Counted from the stretch's first letter, positions 1 to 9,127 are shown. The stretch is 64,000 nucleotides of DNA from Novosphingobium sp. UBA6272 (GCF_002440635.1 NZ_DJUW01000015.1:1-64000); one strand, 5' to 3'. Numbers and translations are program-made. The notes: generated by a model not told the origin, from the sequence alone.

Positions 1-768
1 CGGGGGCGGCGGGGGCGGCGGGGGAGGCGGCGGCGGAGGCGGCGGCGGCGGGGGCGGCGGAGCCGCTTCTTCGCCGAAGTTGTACGCCAGCGTCATCAGC
101 AGCGAGTGCGAACGCCAGCGCGAGCTGACGGCGCGGCCAGCGCTGTCGACCATGTCAACATTGTTGACGTTGAACAGGCGATACTTGAGGCCCAGGTCCC
201 AGTGCTTGCTGATCGGGGTGCGAACACCGGCGATCGCCTGCCAGGCGAAACCGCCATCCGAATCGTCGAGCCAGCCCGGACCGGCGCTATTGATCGAAAC
301 TTCGTGCTTGACGGTCGCGTAGCCGGCGCCGCCACCAACGAAGCCCTGCAGGCCATCATCGGGACCGAAATCGACCATGCCGTTGACCATGAAGCTCAGC
401 GCGCTGTTCTTGCCGCCGACGTTCGGATCTTCCTGGCGACCGACAAAGCTGTAAGCAGTCGGCTGGGTCAGGGTGCCGGCGTTGGGGATGCGAACCGCGG
501 TGCTGATGCCATCCGGGCTGGTGCCCTTGTAGGCACCTTCAGCTTCAAGCCGGAAGGCACCAAAATCGTAACCGACGATGAAACCGGCATCCGCGCCGAT
601 ATCGTGATCAACGGTCGTTGCGTTGGGGGTGGTGCCGACATCGAAGTGGGTGTCTTCCAACTTCATGCCGCCGGCATCGAGTTCCACGTACCATGAATCG
701 TCACGCGCCATAGCGGGCGTGGCGAGCATGGTGGTGGCCATGGCCAGCCCTATGATCGTCTTACGCAT
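1..768 (-). CDS. OmpA-like outer-membrane beta-barrel protein (partial, 3' end off window)
   Basis: The reading frame is open from the ATG at 768 leftward to the window edge. The protein begins with a clear signal peptide (MRKTIIGLAMA...ATPAMA, cleavage before RDDSW). About 210 residues of alternating aromatic/glycine strands follow, typical of an eight-stranded beta-barrel (endings such as AYNFGEE). It then enters an almost pure proline run encoded by the (GGCGGG)n stretch at 1-60. Barrel plus proline linker is the usual layout of OmpA-family proteins whose C-terminal OmpA domain binds peptidoglycan; that domain would lie outside the window, so this part is inferred. The start is supported by an AAGGGGAAG ribosome-binding site just upstream. 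The protein probably sits in the outer membrane and anchors it to the wall. Confidence 0.8.
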   Translation of the reverse strand, partial: MRKTIIGLAMATTMLATPAMARDDSWYVELDAGGMKLEDTHFDVGTTPNATTVDHDIGADAGFIVGYDFGAFRLEAEGAYKGTSPDGISTAVRIPNAGTLTQPTAYSFVGRQEDPNVGGKNSALSFMVNGMVDFGPDDGLQGFVGGGAGYATVKHEVSINSAGPGWLDDSDGGFAWQAIAGVRTPISKHWDLGLKYRLFNVNNVDMVDSAGRAVSSRWRSHSLLMTLAYNFGEEAAPPPPPPPPPPPPPPPPPPPP

Positions 769-930
769 GTTCAACTTCCCCTTTGTTAAGGATTCGCCTT
801 CAGAAATCTTCCTAGGTCTAACTCTAGCACCCACATTAGGCAAGTTTGGAATTAAGCCAAGGTGTTGCCCTTGTGGCACATAAGCGGTCAAATTTTTCCG
901 AGCGCTGTAAGCCTTTGCGCCCCGAATCGG

Positions 931-963
931 AACGAAAATGGGGGCGGAATCTTCCGCCCCCAT
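931..963 (-). terminator. Rho-independent terminator of rpoH
   Basis: A perfect 12-bp inverted repeat (ATGGGGGCGGAA with TTCCGCCCCCAT, 938-963) lies just past the rpoH stop. On the minus strand it is followed by a short T run (935-938). It also separates rpoH from the promoter region of the outer-membrane protein gene at 768. Confidence 0.75.
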
Positions 964-997
964 CGGGTGATACGGCAACTGAATCAGCGGCTGATCG

Positions 998-1918
998 TCA
1001 AGCTGCGGGAAGCAGCCGCTTTTCCCCGCCAATCCGCAACATCGCCTTTTGCAGCTTTTCGAAGGCGCGCACTTCAATCTGGCGCACGCGTTCGCGGCTG
1101 ACGTTGTATTCCTGGCTCAGTTCCTCAAGCGTGCGCGGATCTTCGGTCAGGCGGCGCTGGGTCAGGATGTGGCGTTCGCGATCGTTGAGGCTGTCCATCG
1201 CTTCAACCAACAGGGCGTGGCGATTGCCGGCTTCCTGCGCGTCCTCGACGATCTGGTCCTGCAGCGGGCCGTTGTCTTCCAGCAAATCCTGCCACTGGCC
1301 TTCGCCTTCGTCGTTGAACGAGATGTTGAGGCTGGCATCGCCGCCCATCATCATCCGGCGATTCATGTTGACCACTTCCTGCTCGGACACGCCGAGATCG
1401 GTGGCGATCTTCTTGACCTGATCGGGATGGAGATCCGAATCCTCGTAAGCGTCGAGGTTCTTCTTCATCCGCCGCAGGTTGAAAAACAGCTTCTTCTGCG
1501 CCGCGGTGGTGCCCATCTTGACCAGCGACCAGCTGCGCAGGATGAATTCCTGGATCGAAGCCTTGATCCACCACATCGCGTAAGTCGCGAGGCGGAACCC
1601 GCGCTCGGGCTCGAACTTCTTGACGCCCTGCATCAGGCCGATGTTGCCTTCGCTGATCAGCTCGCTGACCGGCAGGCCATAGCCGCGGTAACCCATCGCG
1701 ATCTTCGCGACGAGCCGCAGATGGCTGGTGACCAGCTGGGCAGCGGCTTCGGGATCCTGGTGTTCGGCATAGCGCTTGGCGAGCATGTATTCCTGCTCAG
1801 CCGTCAGCACCGGGAATTTCTTGATCTCCGCCAGATAGCGGTTCAGCCCCTGCTCGCCGCTGAGGCTGGGGAGGCTGGTTCCGCCCTTTGCGGGCAGTTT
1901 AGGTTCGGCCTTGGACAT
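998..1918 (-). CDS. rpoH: RNA polymerase sigma-32 factor RpoH
   Basis: Alternative sigma factor of the sigma-70 family that directs RNA polymerase to heat-shock promoters. The protein (306 aa from this start) shows region 2 (YRGYGLPVSELISEGNIGLMQ, then FRLATYAMWWIKASIQEFILRSW), the RpoH-specific stretch around MGTTAAQKKLFFNLR (the RpoH box QKKLFFNLR is visible), and region 4 (LSQEYNVSRERVRQIEVRAFEKL). The start at 1918 (MSKAEPK) has AAAGGACG upstream. An in-frame ATG at 1939 with AAGGGTGAG before it is an equally possible start, and the frame is open to 1993. It lies downstream of rluD on the same strand and is followed by a strong terminator. Identification is firm; the exact start is not. 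Confidence 0.95.
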   Translation of the reverse strand: MSKAEPKLPAKGGTSLPSLSGEQGLNRYLAEIKKFPVLTAEQEYMLAKRYAEHQDPEAAAQLVTSHLRLVAKIAMGYRGYGLPVSELISEGNIGLMQGVKKFEPERGFRLATYAMWWIKASIQEFILRSWSLVKMGTTAAQKKLFFNLRRMKKNLDAYEDSDLHPDQVKKIATDLGVSEQEVVNMNRRMMMGGDASLNISFNDEGEGQWQDLLEDNGPLQDQIVEDAQEAGNRHALLVEAMDSLNDRERHILTQRRLTEDPRTLEELSQEYNVSRERVRQIEVRAFEKLQKAMLRIGGEKRLLPAA

Positions 1919-2023
1919 CTGATCAATTCGTCCTTTCATCGTCGGCTCACCCTTGAGGAACCCTTTAGAGGCGTTCCCCGGCGGCAGCCACATGGATTAA
2001 AGTGATAACACAATAGCTGTGCT

Positions 2024-2974
2024 TTAGCTCCTCAATTCGACCAACAGCCCGGCCATATCGGCAGGCAGCTTGCTTTCGAAACGCAAGGCTGCCCCCGTGA
2101 CCGGGTGGATGAAGCCCAGCACTGCGGCGTGCAGCGCCTGCCGGGCGAAGTGAAGCTGGTTGAGCATCGGCCGAAGCCGCGAGGGAGTGCGTCCATAAAC
2201 AGGATCCCCCAATAGCGGATGGCCGATTGACGACATGTGAACGCGAACCTGATGAGTCCGCCCGGTTTCCAGCCGGCATTCGACCAGCGCGGCGCCGGCG
2301 AAGGTTTCGATCGTCTTGTAATGGGTTACGGCATGTTTGCCGCGCTTGTTGAGGTCGTGCAGCACGGACATTTTCTTGCGGTCATGGTCCGACCGGCCGA
2401 TCTGGCCCTTGACCGTGCCAGAGGGTGGAACCGGCATGCCTGCGACAACCGCCAGATAGGCGCGTTCGATCGAATGGTCGGCGAACTGCGCGGCCAGCCC
2501 TTCGTGTGCCTTGTCGGTCTTGGCGACGACCAGCAGGCCCGAGGTTTCCTTGTCGATCCGGTGGACGATACCCGGCCGTGCGACCCCGCCGATTCCCGAA
2601 AGCTGGCCCCGGCAATGGTGCAGCAAGGCGTTGACCAGAGTGCCGTCGAGGTTGCCCGCAGCCGGGTGCACGACCAGCCCGGCTGGCTTGTCGACCACCA
2701 CCAGGTCGGCGTCCTCGTAAACGATGCTCAGCGGGATATCCTGCGCCGCCGCTTCGGCCGGGATCGTATCGGGCACCCGGATCTCGAACGCGGTTCCGGC
2801 ATTGGGTTTGAAGCTGGGCTGGCTGGAGGCCTTGCCATCCAGCAGCACCCGGCCTTCGCCCATCAGCGCCTTGACCCGCTCACGCGAAAGCCCGCTGGCA
2901 TCGGCCAGCGCCTTGTCGAGCCGCAGCCCGCCTTCGGCGATAACGCCGGAAAGGATGGATTCTCCCCCGTTCAT
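2024..2974 (-). CDS. rluD: RluA-family 23S rRNA pseudouridine synthase (RluD-like)
   Basis: Isomerises uridines to pseudouridine in 23S rRNA; RluD modifies the helix 69 loop. The 316-aa protein has an N-terminal S4 RNA-binding domain (about residues 15-75, RLDKALADASGLSRERVKALM). The catalytic domain carries the hallmark HRIDKETSGLLVVAKTD (catalytic Asp near residue 141) and the motif GRTHQVRVHMSSIGHPLLGDPVYG. It is divergent from the JAMM peptidase gene with only about 16 bp between starts, so their promoters must overlap the opposite coding or start regions. It is likely co-transcribed with rpoH downstream. RluD versus RluC-type target choice cannot be settled from sequence alone. Confidence 0.9.
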   Translation of the reverse strand: MNGGESILSGVIAEGGLRLDKALADASGLSRERVKALMGEGRVLLDGKASSQPSFKPNAGTAFEIRVPDTIPAEAAAQDIPLSIVYEDADLVVVDKPAGLVVHPAAGNLDGTLVNALLHHCRGQLSGIGGVARPGIVHRIDKETSGLLVVAKTDKAHEGLAAQFADHSIERAYLAVVAGMPVPPSGTVKGQIGRSDHDRKKMSVLHDLNKRGKHAVTHYKTIETFAGAALVECRLETGRTHQVRVHMSSIGHPLLGDPVYGRTPSRLRPMLNQLHFARQALHAAVLGFIHPVTGAALRFESKLPADMAGLLVELRS

Positions 2975-2990
2975 TGCTAGCTAGTTGGGG

Positions 2991-3386
2991 ATGGACCTTG
3001 AAGTGACAAGTGGCACGATTGCCACACTGCTGGAAGAAGCGACGCGGGCAGATCCGCTGGAATGCTGCGGCGTGCTGCTGGGTGAGGGAAGCCGGATCGG
3101 CCAGGCCTTGCCCGCCGCGAACGTCCATCCCGATCCGGCCCGCCATTTCGAGATCGATCCCGCCGTGCTGATCGCGGCGCACCGCGCGGCGCGGGCGGGC
3201 GGGCCGCAGGTGCTGGGCTATTACCACTCGCACCCCAACGGCCGGGCCGGGCCTTCGGACGAAGATTTTGCCATGGCCGAGCGGGCAGGTCGCTTTTGGG
3301 CAATTATCGCCAATGGCGCTGTGCTGTGGTGGCGCGATGGAGCCAATGGATTCGAACGCCTTTCCAGCCGAGTCGTGGACGGCTAA
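2991..3386 (+). CDS. JAMM/Mov34 (MPN) family metallopeptidase
   Basis: A 131-aa single-domain protein of the JAB1/MPN/Mov34 class. It has the zinc-binding signature HSHPNGRAGPSDED near residue 75 and an upstream glutamate in DPLECCGVLLGE. In bacteria these stand-alone JAMM proteins remove C-terminal tails from ubiquitin-like sulfur-carrier proteins or act as isopeptidases; the substrate here is unknown. The start is uncertain. A TTG at 2985 is two codons upstream of the ATG used here, and neither has a good ribosome-binding site, possibly because the start region is crowded by the divergent rluD start at 2974. Confidence 0.8.
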   Translation: MDLEVTSGTIATLLEEATRADPLECCGVLLGEGSRIGQALPAANVHPDPARHFEIDPAVLIAAHRAARAGGPQVLGYYHSHPNGRAGPSDEDFAMAERAGRFWAIIANGAVLWWRDGANGFERLSSRVVDG

Positions 3387-3416
3387 GGGTGGCCTCAACT
3401 TGTATCAGGGGCCCCG

Positions 3417-4055
3417 ATGACCGACACCTCGCTTGATCTTGCCAGCCTGCTCTGTTCGCGCCTGTGCCACGACCTGCTCAGCCCGGTCGGCGCGCTCTCC
3501 AACGGGCTTGAACTGCTCGCGGAAGAGCGCGACCCGGAAATGCGCAAGCGCTGCATGGAACTGCTCGAACAGTCGGCCCGGACCAGCGCAGACAAGCTCA
3601 AGTTCTTCCGCCTGGCCTTCGGCGCGGCCGGGGGCTTCGGGGATACGGTGCCGGTCGAAGAGCCCAAGGCGCTGATCGACGCGCTGGTCGCCGGGAACGA
3701 GCGGATCAAGCTCAACTGGTCGCTGGGGGTGCCGGTCCTGCCCAAGCCCGCGGTCAAGGTGCTGCTCAACCTCGCCCACATCGGGATCGAGGCACTGGTC
3801 CGCGGCGGAACGCTGGATATCGGCGCAGAACTGCGCGACGGGGCGAGCGAAATCGTGATCCGCGCATCCGGGCCCAAGATCGCCTTCGATCCGGTGATCG
3901 GCCGGGCGATCGACGGAGTGCTCGAAGCGGGCGAACTGACCAGTCGTACGGCACCCGCGCACATGATCCAGCAGCTTGCGGCCGGGATCGGCGGCGGCCT
4001 GCAATATGCCCTGTCCGACGATGCCCTGGTGATGGGTGCGGTGCTGCCGGGGTGA
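3417..4055 (+). CDS. chpT: Histidine phosphotransferase ChpT
   Basis: ChpT passes phosphate from the hybrid kinase CckA to the response regulator CtrA and to CpdR in the alphaproteobacterial cell-cycle phosphorelay. The 212-aa protein has the four-helix dimerisation segment with the phospho-accepting histidine in LCSRLCHDLLSPVGAL (His18). A degenerate, non-ATP-binding kinase-like domain follows. This matches the HPTransfase (DUF2328) family in length and arrangement. It sits 30 bp after the JAMM gene and is probably co-transcribed with it. Confidence 0.9.
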   Translation: MTDTSLDLASLLCSRLCHDLLSPVGALSNGLELLAEERDPEMRKRCMELLEQSARTSADKLKFFRLAFGAAGGFGDTVPVEEPKALIDALVAGNERIKLNWSLGVPVLPKPAVKVLLNLAHIGIEALVRGGTLDIGAELRDGASEIVIRASGPKIAFDPVIGRAIDGVLEAGELTSRTAPAHMIQQLAAGIGGGLQYALSDDALVMGAVLPG

Positions 4056-4060
4056 TCCAT

Positions 4061-4175
4061 CGAGACGCGCCTTCGCGACGCCGCTGCGCGGCTCCTCAGT
4101 CGCTCCTCAGGATGAGCGGACCTGGGCTGAACGCTCATCCTGAGGAGGGACTGAGCTTGACGAAGGCCCGTCTCG
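4061..4175. repeat. Palindromic intergenic element (REP/BIME-like, CTCATCCTGAGGAG family)
   Basis: Two nested inverted repeats fill the chpT-amidase gap. The inner arms are a perfect 16-bp pair (4103-4118 with 4132-4147, core CTCAGGATGAGCG). The outer arms are 15 bp with one mismatch (4061-4075 with 4161-4175, CGAGACGCGCCTTCG). The same core words, TTCGACAGGCTCAGGATGAG, recur inside rnpB at 5476. It may also act as a processing or termination structure for chpT mRNA. Confidence 0.8.
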
Positions 4176-4197
4176 AAGGACCGTCGAGGCGCACGGC

Positions 4198-4899
4198 ATG
4201 ACCGAGTTGATCCACTTCGAGAATCCCTCGCCCAACTGGAACGAGCGGGAATTGCCGATCTCGATGGTGGTGCTGCATTACACCGGCATGCCGAGCGGGG
4301 CCGAAGCGCTGGAGCGGATGTGCAGCGAGGAAGGCGGGGTTTCCGCACATTACATGATCGACGAGGACGGCACCGTCCACCGCCTGGTGCGCGAAGACCG
4401 CCGTGCCTGGCATGCCGGCAAGAGCTTCTGGCGCGGGATCACCGACATCAATTCGGCCTCGATCGGGATCGAACTGGTCAATCCCGGGCACGAGTGGGGC
4501 TATCGCCCGTTCCCCGACGCGCAGATGGAAGCGCTGCTGCCCTTGCTGGCCGACATGGTCCAGCGCCACGACATCCCCCGCGCCAACGTGGTCGGCCATT
4601 CTGACATTGCGCCGACCCGCAAGGACGATCCCGGCGAACTGTTCGACTGGGACCTGCTCGCCGCCCACCGCCTCGCGCTGCGCACTCCGCGCGTGACCAT
4701 GCCCAGCCCGTTCGAGAATGACGGCGCGTTTTTCCTGGGGCTTGAGCGCTGGGGCTATGACATCTCCGACCCCCAGGCCGCGATGCGCGCGTTCCAGCGC
4801 CGCTGGCGGCCGCACATCATCGACGGGGTGGTCGACGGCGAGTGTTCGGCGATCCTGTTTTCTTTGTTGTTGGATCGCGACAGCGGGAAGACGCGGTAG
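4198..4899 (+). CDS. N-acetylmuramoyl-L-alanine amidase (Amidase_2, AmiD-like)
   Basis: Zinc-dependent hydrolase that cuts the bond between N-acetylmuramic acid and the stem peptide of peptidoglycan or anhydro-muropeptides. The N-terminal Amidase_2 domain (about residues 10-160) shows zinc ligands His27 (VVLHYTG) and the histidine in VVGHSDIAPTRKDDPG, plus the typical SAHYMIDEDG and SIGIELVNPGH strands. The C-terminal 60 residues (DISDPQAAMRAFQRRWRP) look like a peptidoglycan-binding PG_binding_1-type helix bundle. No signal peptide is visible, so a cytoplasmic recycling role (AmpD-like) or atypical export are both possible. At 233 aa it fits AmiD/AmpD proteins. Confidence 0.88.
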   Translation: MTELIHFENPSPNWNERELPISMVVLHYTGMPSGAEALERMCSEEGGVSAHYMIDEDGTVHRLVREDRRAWHAGKSFWRGITDINSASIGIELVNPGHEWGYRPFPDAQMEALLPLLADMVQRHDIPRANVVGHSDIAPTRKDDPGELFDWDLLAAHRLALRTPRVTMPSPFENDGAFFLGLERWGYDISDPQAAMRAFQRRWRPHIIDGVVDGECSAILFSLLLDRDSGKTR

Positions 4900-4919
4900 C
4901 AACACTAGAGGAAGCACCG

Positions 4920-5258
4920 GTGCACATCGATTATTCCAATGTCGCTACTCGTGATGACCTTTTGGGGCACGTCGAGACAGGAAGTCTCGTGAAGATGTTC
5001 CTGCTGCCTGAGATATTTGGTGGCGAAGACCGTAAGGAAAACGTAGTTTTTGTTCCGCCTTTTGCCGTTGATCAAAAAGAGGAGCTCGATAGCAATACAA
5101 TTCGAGACTTGATTATGCAAAGGAAGATAAATTCCTATGAAGCTATCCCCTCATTTGTGGGAGACAGTTTGGTGCCATCGTTCGTGACGGTGAAGGTGCA
5201 CGGACCAGAGTATTTTGTTTTCGTCATAAAGGTTTGGAGCGAGAGAGGTGCAGCTTAG
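4920..5258 (+). CDS. Hypothetical protein, low-GC, 112 aa
   Basis: I do not recognise this protein. The GTG at 4920 (VHIDYSNV) follows AGAGGAAG at a good distance, so I prefer it to upstream in-frame ATGs that lie inside the amidase gene. The composition is acidic and aromatic (FLLPEIFGGEDRKENVVFVPPF; EYFVFVIKVW), with no signal peptide, transmembrane segment or known motif. Its codon use is clearly AT-richer than that of every neighbour, which suggests recent acquisition between the amidase gene and rnpB. The frame is uninterrupted and ends cleanly, so it may be functional. Confidence 0.55.
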   Translation: MHIDYSNVATRDDLLGHVETGSLVKMFLLPEIFGGEDRKENVVFVPPFAVDQKEELDSNTIRDLIMQRKINSYEAIPSFVGDSLVPSFVTVKVHGPEYFVFVIKVWSERGAA

Positions 5259-5330
5259 GCTAGGCACGCGTCGAACATTGTTTCAACCAGTTCGCTTGCG
5301 GCTCTAAGATCGTTGCTCTAGTCTCATGAC

Positions 5331-5768
<438 letters not shown>

Positions 5769-5794
5769 AATACCTGAAAGGCCCGAGCAGACCC

Positions 5795-5950
5795 ATGCGC
5801 ACCCGGCAAAGCATCTGCGCCAGGAAGGCCCGCTACCCCAGCCGCGAAGCCGCGCAGCTGGTTGCCGCCGAAGCGGAATTGCCGCTGCGGGCCTACCGCT
5901 GCGAACGTTGCTGGCAGTTTCACCTGACCAGCCGGATCAAATGCCGATAA
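5795..5950 (+). CDS. Small conserved basic protein (51 aa) downstream of rnpB
   Basis: The ATG at 5795 opens a 51-residue protein ending RAYRCERCWQFHLTSRIKCR. It is rich in Arg with one CxxC pair and a nearby histidine, resembling half of a zinc ribbon. I recall similar short proteins in sphingomonad genomes, but no function is known to me. It starts 26 bp after the rnpB 3' end, so it may be made from the rnpB transcript read-through. It converges on ugd, with stops 6 bp apart. Confidence 0.6.
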   Translation: MRTRQSICARKARYPSREAAQLVAAEAELPLRAYRCERCWQFHLTSRIKCR

Positions 5951-5956
5951 GAGGCC

Positions 5957-7267
5957 CTAAGGCCGCCCGACACTCACGTACGTAAACCCCTTGGCCCGCA
6001 CTTCGGCGGGGTCATAGACATTGCGCAGGTCGACCAGCACCGGGGCCTTGGCGATCCGCTTGATCCGGTCGAGGTCGAGCGCGCGGAAGGCGTCCCATTC
6101 GGTGACGATCACGGTCGCGTCGGCGCCTTCAATCGCGGCATAGGCGTTCTTCTGCATCGCCACTTCGGGCATCAGCGGCGCGGCCAGCTCCATTCCTTCG
6201 GGGTCATAGCCGGCCACTTCCACCCCGGCGTCGCTGAGCGCCAAGGCGATCGCGATGCTGGGCGCGTCGCGCATGTCGTCAGTGTTGGGCTTGAAGGTCA
6301 GGCCGAGCAGCGCGACCTTCTTGCCGCGCGCCGCGTCCATGCCGCCCAGCGCCTCGATCACCTTGCGGCCCATTGCGCGCTTGCGGGCATCGTTGACCTT
6401 GACCACTGCCTCGACGATCCGGGTCGGCGCCTCATAGTCCTCGGCGGTCTTGAGCAGGGCCAGCGTATCCTTGGGAAAGCACGATCCGCCATAGCCGGGA
6501 CCGGCGTGGAGGAACTTGGAGCCGATCCGCCCGTCCATCCCGATCCCGCGGCTGATGTCCTGCACATCCGCGCCAACCTTTTCGCACAGGTCGGCCATCT
6601 CGTTGATGAAGGTGATCTTGACCGCGAGGAAGGCATTGGCGGCGTACTTGATCAGCTCGCTGGAGCGCCGGCTGGTGAACAGGATCGGGCTCTTGTTGAG
6701 GAACAGCGGGCGATAGACCTCGGTCATCACGCTGCGTGCCCATTCATCCTCGGTGCCGACGACGATCCGGTCCGGGTGCTTGAAATCGCCGATCGCCGCG
6801 CCTTCGCGCAGGAATTCGGGGTTGGAGGCAACCGCGAACTTCGCGCCGGGGCCCGCCTCGGTCAGGATCCGCTCAACCTCGTCGCCGGTGCCGACCGGGA
6901 CGGTCGACTTGGTGACGATCACGGCGTCGCTCTTCAAATTTGCACCGACTTCCTCGGCCACGGCGTAGACATAGGACAGGTCGGCATGGCCATCGCCGCG
7001 GCGGCTGGGAGTGCCGACCGCGATGAAGATCGCGGCGGCGCCATCGATCCCTTCGGAAAGGTCGGTGGTGAAAGTCAGCCGCCCGGCCTTGACGTTCGAG
7101 CCGACCAGTTCGGCGAGGCCAGGCTCATAGATCGGCATGACCCCGGCCTGCAGGCTTTCGATCTTGGCCGGGTCCTTGTCGATGCAGACCACGTCGTGGC
7201 CAAAATCGGCAAAGCAGGCCCCCGAAACCAGCCCGACATAGCCCGAGCCGACCATCGCAATCTTCAT
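5957..7267 (-). CDS. ugd: UDP-glucose 6-dehydrogenase
   Basis: Oxidises UDP-glucose to UDP-glucuronate with two NAD+, supplying surface polysaccharide synthesis. The 436-aa protein has the N-terminal Rossmann motif GSGYVGLVSGACFADFGH. The catalytic-cysteine motif GYGGSCFPKDTLALL lies near residue 262. The C-terminal UDP-binding domain carries LGLTFKPNTDDMRDAPS. The length is normal for the family. It overlaps the upstream phosphatase gene by 4 bp (ATGA), so the two are translationally coupled. Confidence 0.96.
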   Translation of the reverse strand: MKIAMVGSGYVGLVSGACFADFGHDVVCIDKDPAKIESLQAGVMPIYEPGLAELVGSNVKAGRLTFTTDLSEGIDGAAAIFIAVGTPSRRGDGHADLSYVYAVAEEVGANLKSDAVIVTKSTVPVGTGDEVERILTEAGPGAKFAVASNPEFLREGAAIGDFKHPDRIVVGTEDEWARSVMTEVYRPLFLNKSPILFTSRRSSELIKYAANAFLAVKITFINEMADLCEKVGADVQDISRGIGMDGRIGSKFLHAGPGYGGSCFPKDTLALLKTAEDYEAPTRIVEAVVKVNDARKRAMGRKVIEALGGMDAARGKKVALLGLTFKPNTDDMRDAPSIAIALALSDAGVEVAGYDPEGMELAAPLMPEVAMQKNAYAAIEGADATVIVTEWDAFRALDLDRIKRIAKAPVLVDLRNVYDPAEVRAKGFTYVSVGRP

Positions 7268-8064
7268 GACAAACTCCTTTGCGACACGGACACCGTGCCG
7301 CCCTCTTCGCGGGCTTCGATCAGCCAGCGGCTGGTTCCTTCGAGGCCGAGCGCGGTCAGCCTGCCCGAGGCATAGGCCCCGGTATCGATCCCGATCCGGC
7401 TGGGGGCCAGTTCGGCATCATCGTAGATCGTGTGGCCATAGACCACGGTCACGCCCAGATTGTCGCGGGCGGTGGTGAAGGGTTCGCGGATCCAGCGCAG
7501 ATCGCCGACGCGCTGTTCTTCCAGCGGCACGCCCGGACGGATTCCGGCATGGACGAACAGATAGTCCCCGATCCGGATCATGTCCTCCATGCCGCGCATG
7601 AAAGACAGGTCCTCGGCCGGCAGGGCGGCGCGGATCAGGTCCTGGGTCTGGGCCAGGGTAGCTTCGGCATAGGCCTGGGCATCGACCGGATAGGACAGGA
7701 TCGTTTCGCGCCCGCCATAGCGCAGGAAGTGGCGCAGCACGTCTTCCTTCTCCAGCGCGTCGAGGAACATTTCTTCGTGATTGCCCATCAGCGCGCGCAG
7801 CGGGCGGCGCTCCTGCCAGGCGCGGGCCAGCCGCAGCACCCCGGCGCTGTCCGGTCCGCGGTCAACCAGATCGCCCAGCAGGACCACGGTGGTTTCGGCA
7901 TTTCCGCGCGCCACGTCGTCGGCATCGACCGCGGCGGATAGCGCGGCGAAGAGGTCGGCCCGGCCATGCACGTCGCCCACCGCATAGACCCGCTGCCCGG
8001 CCGGGACCGCGGCAGGCGGAGCGCTCTCGGCGGCGCCGAACAGATTGCGAAGCTTGGATAACAT
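7264..8064 (-). CDS. PPP-family serine/threonine phosphatase (metallophosphoesterase)
   Basis: A 266-aa calcineurin-like phosphatase with the PPP metal motifs in order: GDVHGRAD (about residue 31), GDLVDRGPDSAG (about 65) and GNHEEMFL (about 98), then a later VYGHT histidine. Bacterial PPP enzymes such as PrpA/PphA dephosphorylate Ser/Thr/Tyr proteins or diadenosine tetraphosphate; the substrate is unknown here. It overlaps ugd by 4 bp, suggesting that it tunes polysaccharide precursor synthesis, which is an inference from position only. Confidence 0.88.
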   Translation of the reverse strand: MLSKLRNLFGAAESAPPAAVPAGQRVYAVGDVHGRADLFAALSAAVDADDVARGNAETTVVLLGDLVDRGPDSAGVLRLARAWQERRPLRALMGNHEEMFLDALEKEDVLRHFLRYGGRETILSYPVDAQAYAEATLAQTQDLIRAALPAEDLSFMRGMEDMIRIGDYLFVHAGIRPGVPLEEQRVGDLRWIREPFTTARDNLGVTVVYGHTIYDDAELAPSRIGIDTGAYASGRLTALGLEGTSRWLIEAREEGGTVSVSQRSLS

Positions 8065-8321
8065 CGGGCAGGCTCGTTTCGGCGCTGCCTATAGACCCGG
8101 CATTGTTAACGGACAATGGCAGTGGCGGGGCAGTGGCACCGGCGTTGCGGGAATGTCACAGTCGGGCCGCTCTGCGCAATGAAATGTCACATTCGGTCTT
8201 GTGCAGTGCAGCAAAAGTGTGCTGAAGCAAATTCGTCCAAGGCGATGCTCCCCGGCAATGAGGGATCACGCGGTGGGCGCAGGTGGGACGAAGCTTGAAG
8301 AACAATCGAAGGAAGATTGCC

Positions 8322-9071
8322 ATGCTCACGTCCGTCCGCGGCCTTCTCGCCGCTTCTCTGATCGTTGGCTGCGGATTGGCCGCCACTCCCGCATTTGCTG
8401 ACGAAACCGATCCACCAGCCGAAGTTACCATCACTGGCAACGTTGCAATGGTGACCGATTACCGCTTCCGCGGCATTTCCTACACCGCTGGCGATCCGGC
8501 CGTGCAGGGTTCGATCAACATCAACCACAAGAGCGGCCTTTATGCCGGCGTCTGGGCTTCGAACCTCGAAGATTCGGCCGTCTATGGTTCGCTTGAAACC
8601 GATTTCTACGCCGGCTGGACCGGTCCGGTCGCCGATGGGCTGACCGCCGATGTCGGCCTGGTCTACTACGTCTATCCCAACGGCAACGTTGGCGATGGCA
8701 ACGTGTTCGAACCCTATGCCTCGCTGACCAAGACGCTCGGCCCGGTCTCGGCCAAGGTTGGCGTCAACTATGCCTGGAAGCAGGATTCGCTGGGCGGTGA
8801 CGATAACGTTTACGTCGCGACCGACTGGACTTTGGGCGTGCCCAACACCCCGGTTTCGATCGCTGCGCACCTCGGCTATTCCGATGGCGCGCTTTCGCCC
8901 AAGGTGCTGACCGGCGCCGGCCCGGGTGGCGGCTGGGATTACTCGGTCGGAGCCAGCTATGCGATCACCAAGAGCCTGTCGGCCAGCGTCACCTATGTTG
9001 GCGTCGACGGCACCTCGATCGACAGCTTCTCGAACGATGCGGTCGTCGCTCAGCTGAAGTACGCGTTCTAG
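8322..9071 (+). CDS. TorF-family putative porin (TIGR02001-like)
   Basis: A 249-aa outer-membrane beta-barrel protein. It has a signal peptide (MLTSVRGLLAASL...PAFA, cleavage before DETDPP), then TGNVAMVTDYRFRGIS, the characteristic opening of the TIGR02001 family, and amphipathic strands ending in QLKYAF with a C-terminal Phe for BAM assembly. The start at 8322 is chosen because AAGGAAG lies upstream; an in-frame start at 8283 would precede the signal peptide by 13 residues. The substrate is unknown. A strong terminator follows. Confidence 0.85.
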   Translation: MLTSVRGLLAASLIVGCGLAATPAFADETDPPAEVTITGNVAMVTDYRFRGISYTAGDPAVQGSININHKSGLYAGVWASNLEDSAVYGSLETDFYAGWTGPVADGLTADVGLVYYVYPNGNVGDGNVFEPYASLTKTLGPVSAKVGVNYAWKQDSLGGDDNVYVATDWTLGVPNTPVSIAAHLGYSDGALSPKVLTGAGPGGGWDYSVGASYAITKSLSASVTYVGVDGTSIDSFSNDAVVAQLKYAF

Positions 9072-9092
9072 GCTGCACGCCCCATCACAACG

Positions 9093-9127
9093 AAAGGCCC
9101 GCTCCGGATTGCCGGGGCGGGCCTTTT
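9093..9127 (+). terminator. Rho-independent terminator after the porin gene
   Basis: The hairpin AAAGGCCCGCTCCG with CGGGGCGGGCCTTTT, with a 6-nt loop and a T-rich tail, lies 20 bp past the porin stop. The A/T flanks let it work in both directions. Confidence 0.85.

Noticed and set aside
1..60. GGC/GGG triplet repeat that could look like a microsatellite or CRISPR-like array
   Set aside because: It is the coding sequence of the proline-rich linker of the OmpA-like protein read on the minus strand; there are no spacers.
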